From: Scylla paramamosain
Taxonomy: Eukaryota > Arthropoda > Malacostraca > Decapoda > Portunidae
Direction: 5' to 3'
NCBI RefSeq assembly: GCF_035594125.1
Contig: NW_026973700.1
Coordinates: forward strand, 296,001-360,000
DNA length: 64,000 nucleotides
The notes under the pieces were generated by a model that was not told where the DNA came from, searched no databases, and saw only the letters and a list, made by a program, of their open reading frames with translations. Positions 60,165 through 64,000 of the stretch are shown here, one piece after another; the stretch's first letter is position 1, and each line of letters opens with the position of its first letter. The translations under genes and the position numbers were made by a program.

Positions 60165-60905
60165 GGGCGATGGGCCTCAGAGCACCTCACTTCTGGAAGA
60201 AGAGAGCGCAAATCCGAGTTCCGGGAACACACCTCCTGGATACACCTGGACACCGCCCCCCCGGTGGTTTCCTTGTGCCAGCTGGGCGAGGGAACCTCCG
60301 GGCGGCTGGACCTGGTGGACTTCGCCGGCGAGGTCCTCGTCAGAAAAGGGTTTAATTTTGCGGACAACCTGGACGAGGCGTACGCCATGGCCATGCTGCA
60401 GGGCGCGGGCGGCACTCCCCTCCTGAAAGGAGTCATTTGGGAGCAGCTGACGGCCTTCATGGCATTACTGTGGCGTCTTGACGCTGGGAAGCTTCCTTGA
60501 GTCCCGGCCAGGAAGTGAGCAAGTGGCGCGTGTGCTGCAGCAGCCGCGTGTGCGGGTGAGCGAGGGGCTGGTGCACCTGGACCTTAAGGGGGACGTCATG
60601 GTGAGGCAGACCCGCGGAGGAGCCCCAGCGGTGCACCTCATCGACGTGGGGCCAGTGCATCCCCTTCACAGAGGCGGAGCCGAGTGAGGCGAACTGGACG
60701 TGTCCCCAGGTACTGAGCGCTGCGGCCCCGTCACCTTCCAGGCCGATGTGTACTCCCTGGGACGCTTCATGAGGCCCGCCCACCCGCACCTGCAAACACA
60801 CCCCTGCGCCGGCATACTATAGATGCTGGCGAGCCATGCGCTGGCCGAGGACCCAAGAGACCGGCCCAGCCTCGACACGCTTGTTAGCATGCTTAGTTAT
60901 GGCGC
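60165..60905 (+). pseudogene. protein kinase-like pseudogene, intronless
   Basis: Kinase subdomains can be read in order across three frames: a glycine loop LGEGTSGRLDLVDFAG and VLVRKGF (Lys of subdomain II) near 60280-60345; an alpha-C-like EAYAMAMLQGAGG; a TGA at 60498 after a frame change; FLESRPGSEQVARVLQ; the catalytic loop HLDLKGDVMV (about 60576-60605, canonical HxDLKxxN with Asn replaced); LIDVGPV in place of DFG; a TGA near 60685; ADVYSLGRFMRP (alpha-F region) and DPRDRPSLDTLVSML (subdomain XI Arg). GC-rich against AT-rich surroundings, without introns. The Asn and Phe/Gly changes plus stops mark it as dead. Kinase class not assigned. It sits directly before a (GT)n tract and the second 60-bp array. 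Confidence 0.7.
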
Positions 60906-61028
60906 CCACTGAGCGTCCACGCTCACGCCCGCCCACTGCAGCCACGAGATGGGGCCTTTTTAGTTCTCTTCGTAGCCTTACCCAGGATTTTTCTAAGGAA
61001 AGGAAAAGTGCGTATATAATACAGAAAA

Positions 61029-61030
<2 letters not shown>

Positions 61031-61092
<62 letters not shown>

Positions 61093-61101
61093 TGAGTGTG
61101 G

Positions 61102-61161
<60 letters not shown>

Positions 61162-61170
61162 TGAGTGTGG

Positions 61171-61204
<34 letters not shown>

Positions 61205-61227
61205 TGAGTGTGTGTGTGTGTATTGAG

Positions 61228-61297
<70 letters not shown>
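61031..61297. repeat. (GT)n with spaced ATTGAGTGTGGTTTT units
   Basis: Four GT blocks separated by TATTGAGTGTG(GTTTT) phrases at 61090, 61159, 61202 and 61222. Confidence 0.95.
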
Positions 61298-61310
61298 TTG
61301 AGTGTGTACG

Positions 61311-61515
61311 TGGAAGAGAAAATAAAAGAAAACGAACAAAAAAAGTCATCAGCGACCAAAAATAAGAATGAAGAAACTGAAGAAATAAAATCAGAAAATG
61401 AACAAAAAAAGTCATCAGCGACCAAAAATAAGAATGAAGAAACTGAAGAAAAAAATCAGAAAATTAACAAAAAAAGTCATCAGCGACCAAAATCAAGGAT
61501 GAAATTGAATTGAAG
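61311..61515 (+). repeat. 60-bp minisatellite, second locus
   Basis: Three units with GTCATCAGCGACCAAAA; the first ~120 bp starting GAAGAGAAAATAAAAGAAAA match 22427 onward essentially base for base, again directly after a GT tract. Encodes ENEQKKSSATKNKNEE. Confidence 0.9.
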
Positions 61516-61516
61516 A

Positions 61517-61517
<1 letters not shown>

Positions 61518-61573
<56 letters not shown>
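61518..61573. repeat. (GT)n microsatellite
   Basis: About 27 GT units closing the second minisatellite locus. Confidence 0.95.
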
Positions 61574-61575
<2 letters not shown>

Positions 61576-61929
61576 ATTGGGGATAGTAAAGTGGGGAGAA
61601 AGAAGGAACTTGGGTGGAAGAATAGTTTTATGAAAGATGAAATATAGTAGGAGATGTAAAAGATGACGGGCTAACCGTCTTGCTGTTCATATTGTATGTT
61701 AATGATTATGTTAATAATATGGTGTTTGGCTGCCTCATAATTCACTTTGGTTGTTATATGTATCAATTCTTTTCCAATTGTTTCCTGCAGGAAAGGAAAT
61801 AATTGTTCTTGAAATTAAAGATTTTGGTTATTTATTTTGTACTTACTACCTTTATGTATAATTTCATGCAATGTGTGTGTGCGTGCGTGTGCCTATGTTG
61901 TGCTCGTGTATAATGGGGGCGGCTGGTCT

Positions 61930-62910
61930 TTTTTCTAATTCAAGGTAAGGTTTCTTGAATCAGCTTTGTACTGCGCTGTTGTCATCAGAGATGATTGTTC
62001 TGTATAGGTTGTCCTGTAGTGTGTCAATTAACTTTTCTTTGATCTTATTTCCTCTGTTATGCAATGGTATATTTATTGGGTTTATGTTAGATGTAAGATG
62101 TAGTTTCTCTGTAGTTTTGCTGTAGGGATAACGCTCTTCAAATGCGAACCGAAGTGCTTGGTTTTGGATTCTTTCCAATGGGTGGCTGTCTTGGATATTG
62201 CACGAAGTGGGTATGGCGGGTACGTGGTGACTGGAAGGACACAAGCTTTTACGAAGTGAATTTTAATATTTTGTGCTTAGTTTACAGAATCTCCTAATTG
62301 ATGTTAGTGCTGCTTTTGCTGATCGTTTGATGTGTTCAGTGTGGTTGTTTATACCTCTGGAATTGATGCTCATTCCTAGGATTTTTCCTTTGGTTGTGTA
62401 TGTTATGATTGTTCCGTTAATTGCTATAGGGTGTATCTTTCTTATTGCAAGAGGGATAACTGTGAATTTTGATGTTTGTTTTTATTTTCTATTTTTCTCA
62501 ATCATTTACCTTCGTGACCTCTATCTTTTTTGGCCAGCATTTTCTGTGATTTACCAGGCTGTTATTATCTGAGTGATGTCGTCTGCATATATTATATTGG
62601 TACAACCGTGTGATGGGAAAGGGGAGGTCATATGTATAAAGGGAATATAGGGTGGAGGATATAGAACTTCCTTGAGGTACATCACTTCCTATGGAGAATC
62701 TAGGTCCTTGGTAGTTTAGTAGATATATGCGGGCATCTCTGTTGTCCAGGAAACTGCAAAGTATTTTGGAGAGAATTGAAAGGAGACCAGTATTGATGTC
62801 TTTGATGTGTTCTGAGTATTCGTTTGTGCCCAGTTTAAGCCTCAATATTTTAGCGTCTTTTGCATAGGGTACATTGTTCCCGTCTCTGGTGACTGGTTTC
62901 ATCTTTTTTT
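61930..62910 (-). mobile_element. non-LTR RT fragment
   Basis: Minus strand: FLDNRDARIYLLNYQG, DVPQGSSISSTLYSLYTYDL (RT block B), a degraded ADD region (HHSDNNSL), then LERIQNQALRFAFEERYPYS and a PLHNRGNKIKEKL C-terminal part. Frameshifts and stops; clade not assigned. Confidence 0.75.
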
Positions 62911-63018
62911 ATTGTTTAGGCAGTAATGTGAATTTTTGTGTGTTTGTTTTAATTTTCCATTTGTTTTCGTAGTTATTGATATTTTTTTTTTATTTCTCTT
63001 TCTATTCTCTTTGCTAAC

Positions 63019-64000
63019 ATGTTTTTTGATTTACCTGCATATGTGATGATTTGTGTGACGAATATTTGTGCTGTCTGTGCGTGGTGTTGTAATGTCGTGC
63101 GTGTATACAGTGTAGAGAGATTATTTGTAAGCAATCTGCCACTGGATATGACTACCGAATATGAAAATGTTGATGATTTTGCCAATAATGTAACAAATGT
63201 CTTATATGAGTGTGCAGCTACTAGTAGGTGTGCCCAGGATGTACAGAACGTTGACAATAATTTAGGCAGGTGGGAGAGGTTAATGGAGGATAAAGATGAT
63301 GCGCGAATATGGAGAGCTATAAACTGGAGGGGAGAGCTTGGAGTAAATTACAATGAAGATCAATGATCGACTGACCAGAAATTTAAGGAGTATTTTGAGA
63401 ATTCGCTTAACTTACAAACCAATTTGGAGCTCTCTGATGATTTGTGTACTGATGTGAATGTATCTTTTTTAGATGAACCTATAACATCAATTCAGGTAGA
63501 ACAGCAAGCTAAATTCATGAAGTCTGATAAAGCATGTGGACTTGATAGGGTATATTCGGGTATATTTAAGATTTTACCTGAGACGTGGATTCTAATAATT
63601 ACTTCACTATTTAATAACATTTTTCTCCTCAGGAGTGTATCGCAATCTTGGGCAAGAGCAAAATTGTTCACAGTATTTTAAGAAGGGGGATAGATCGAGT
63701 GCCCGAAATTATCGAGGAATTAATATTATAAGCTCCCTAGCGAAACTGTATGACATGGTACTGTGCTCAAGATTAAAGCTCTAGTTTAGGCCGCACCGTG
63801 AGCAGGCAGGTGAGCAGAAGAGGGGCTCTCTCGAACATATTATGTCATTATGGTTGTTATGTGATATGGCTTGGACAAAGAAGCTAACCTTATATGTGAC
63901 GTTTGTGGATTTTTTCACAAGCGTATGACATGGTCCCCAGGAGAATATTGTTTAAAATATTACGCAAAATGGGATGTGGGTCAGTGATGCTTTGTGCTCT
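63019..64000 (+). mobile_element. non-LTR RT fragment, runs off the window
   Basis: Plus strand: EYENVDDFANNVTNVLYECA, NNLGRWERLMEDKDDARIWR and AINWRGELGVNY, then after a stop EPITSIQVEQQAKFMKSDKA, CGLDRVYSGIFKILPETW, and in other frames KKGDRSSARNYRGINIISSL, EQKRGSLEHIM and TLYVTFVDFF (RT block A start). The order linker-RT fits a LINE ORF2. Several frameshifts; clade not assigned. Confidence 0.75.

Overview
This is a eukaryotic nuclear window, most likely from a decapod crustacean (crab-like). The grounds are long dinucleotide arrays (AT, CT/GA, GT/AC) every 1-2 kb, many degraded non-LTR retrotransposon pieces of CR1-like, Jockey-like and RNase H-bearing types, tRNA-derived SINEs, and intron-containing genes with GT-AG (once GC-AG) splice sites. 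There are no operons, prokaryotic signals or CRISPR arrays. The species assignment is inference.

Layout. 1-0.7 kb: a 33/39-bp minisatellite that reads on the minus strand as a Gly-Tyr-rich exon behind a good splice acceptor, now broken. 1.2-4.2 kb: an intron-bearing zinc-finger plus tyrosine-recombinase (Crypton-like) gene that keeps most catalytic residues but carries stops and a frameshift. 8.1-11.3 kb, minus strand: a four-exon gene for a low-complexity Gly/Arg/Pro-rich protein, with one premature TAA and a 96-bp duplication across an exon end. 12.8-15.5 kb: a LINE with RNase H, interrupted by a 384-bp solo LTR and by a 26-bp repeat expansion.

16.3-38.7 kb: seven exons of a VWA5A-like (VIT + von Willebrand A) gene. 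Two of its introns, about 11 and 7 kb, hold an intact intronless two-KH-domain gene (20.45-21.89 kb), a 60-bp coding-like minisatellite, an RT fragment, a minus-strand CR1/Rex-like LINE, a CR1 LINE with an esterase ORF1 whose RT core is deleted, and a minus-strand Jockey-like LINE.

40-45.5 kb is an A-rich repeat field with a 740-bp duplication, a hairpin-forming inverted repeat and a SINE; a FLYWCH zinc-finger transposon fragment follows. 46-60 kb is gene-poor, with a weak multi-exon candidate at 47.1-51.3 kb, a second SINE and many microsatellites. 60.2-60.9 kb is a protein-kinase pseudogene, followed by a second copy of the 60-bp minisatellite. The window ends in two LINE fragments arranged head to head.

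The most notable points are the recurrent C-to-T type stop codons in otherwise well-preserved genes, the KH gene nested in a VWA5A intron, the two-locus 60-bp array, and the tyrosine-recombinase gene. I did not find a convincing new multi-gene system.
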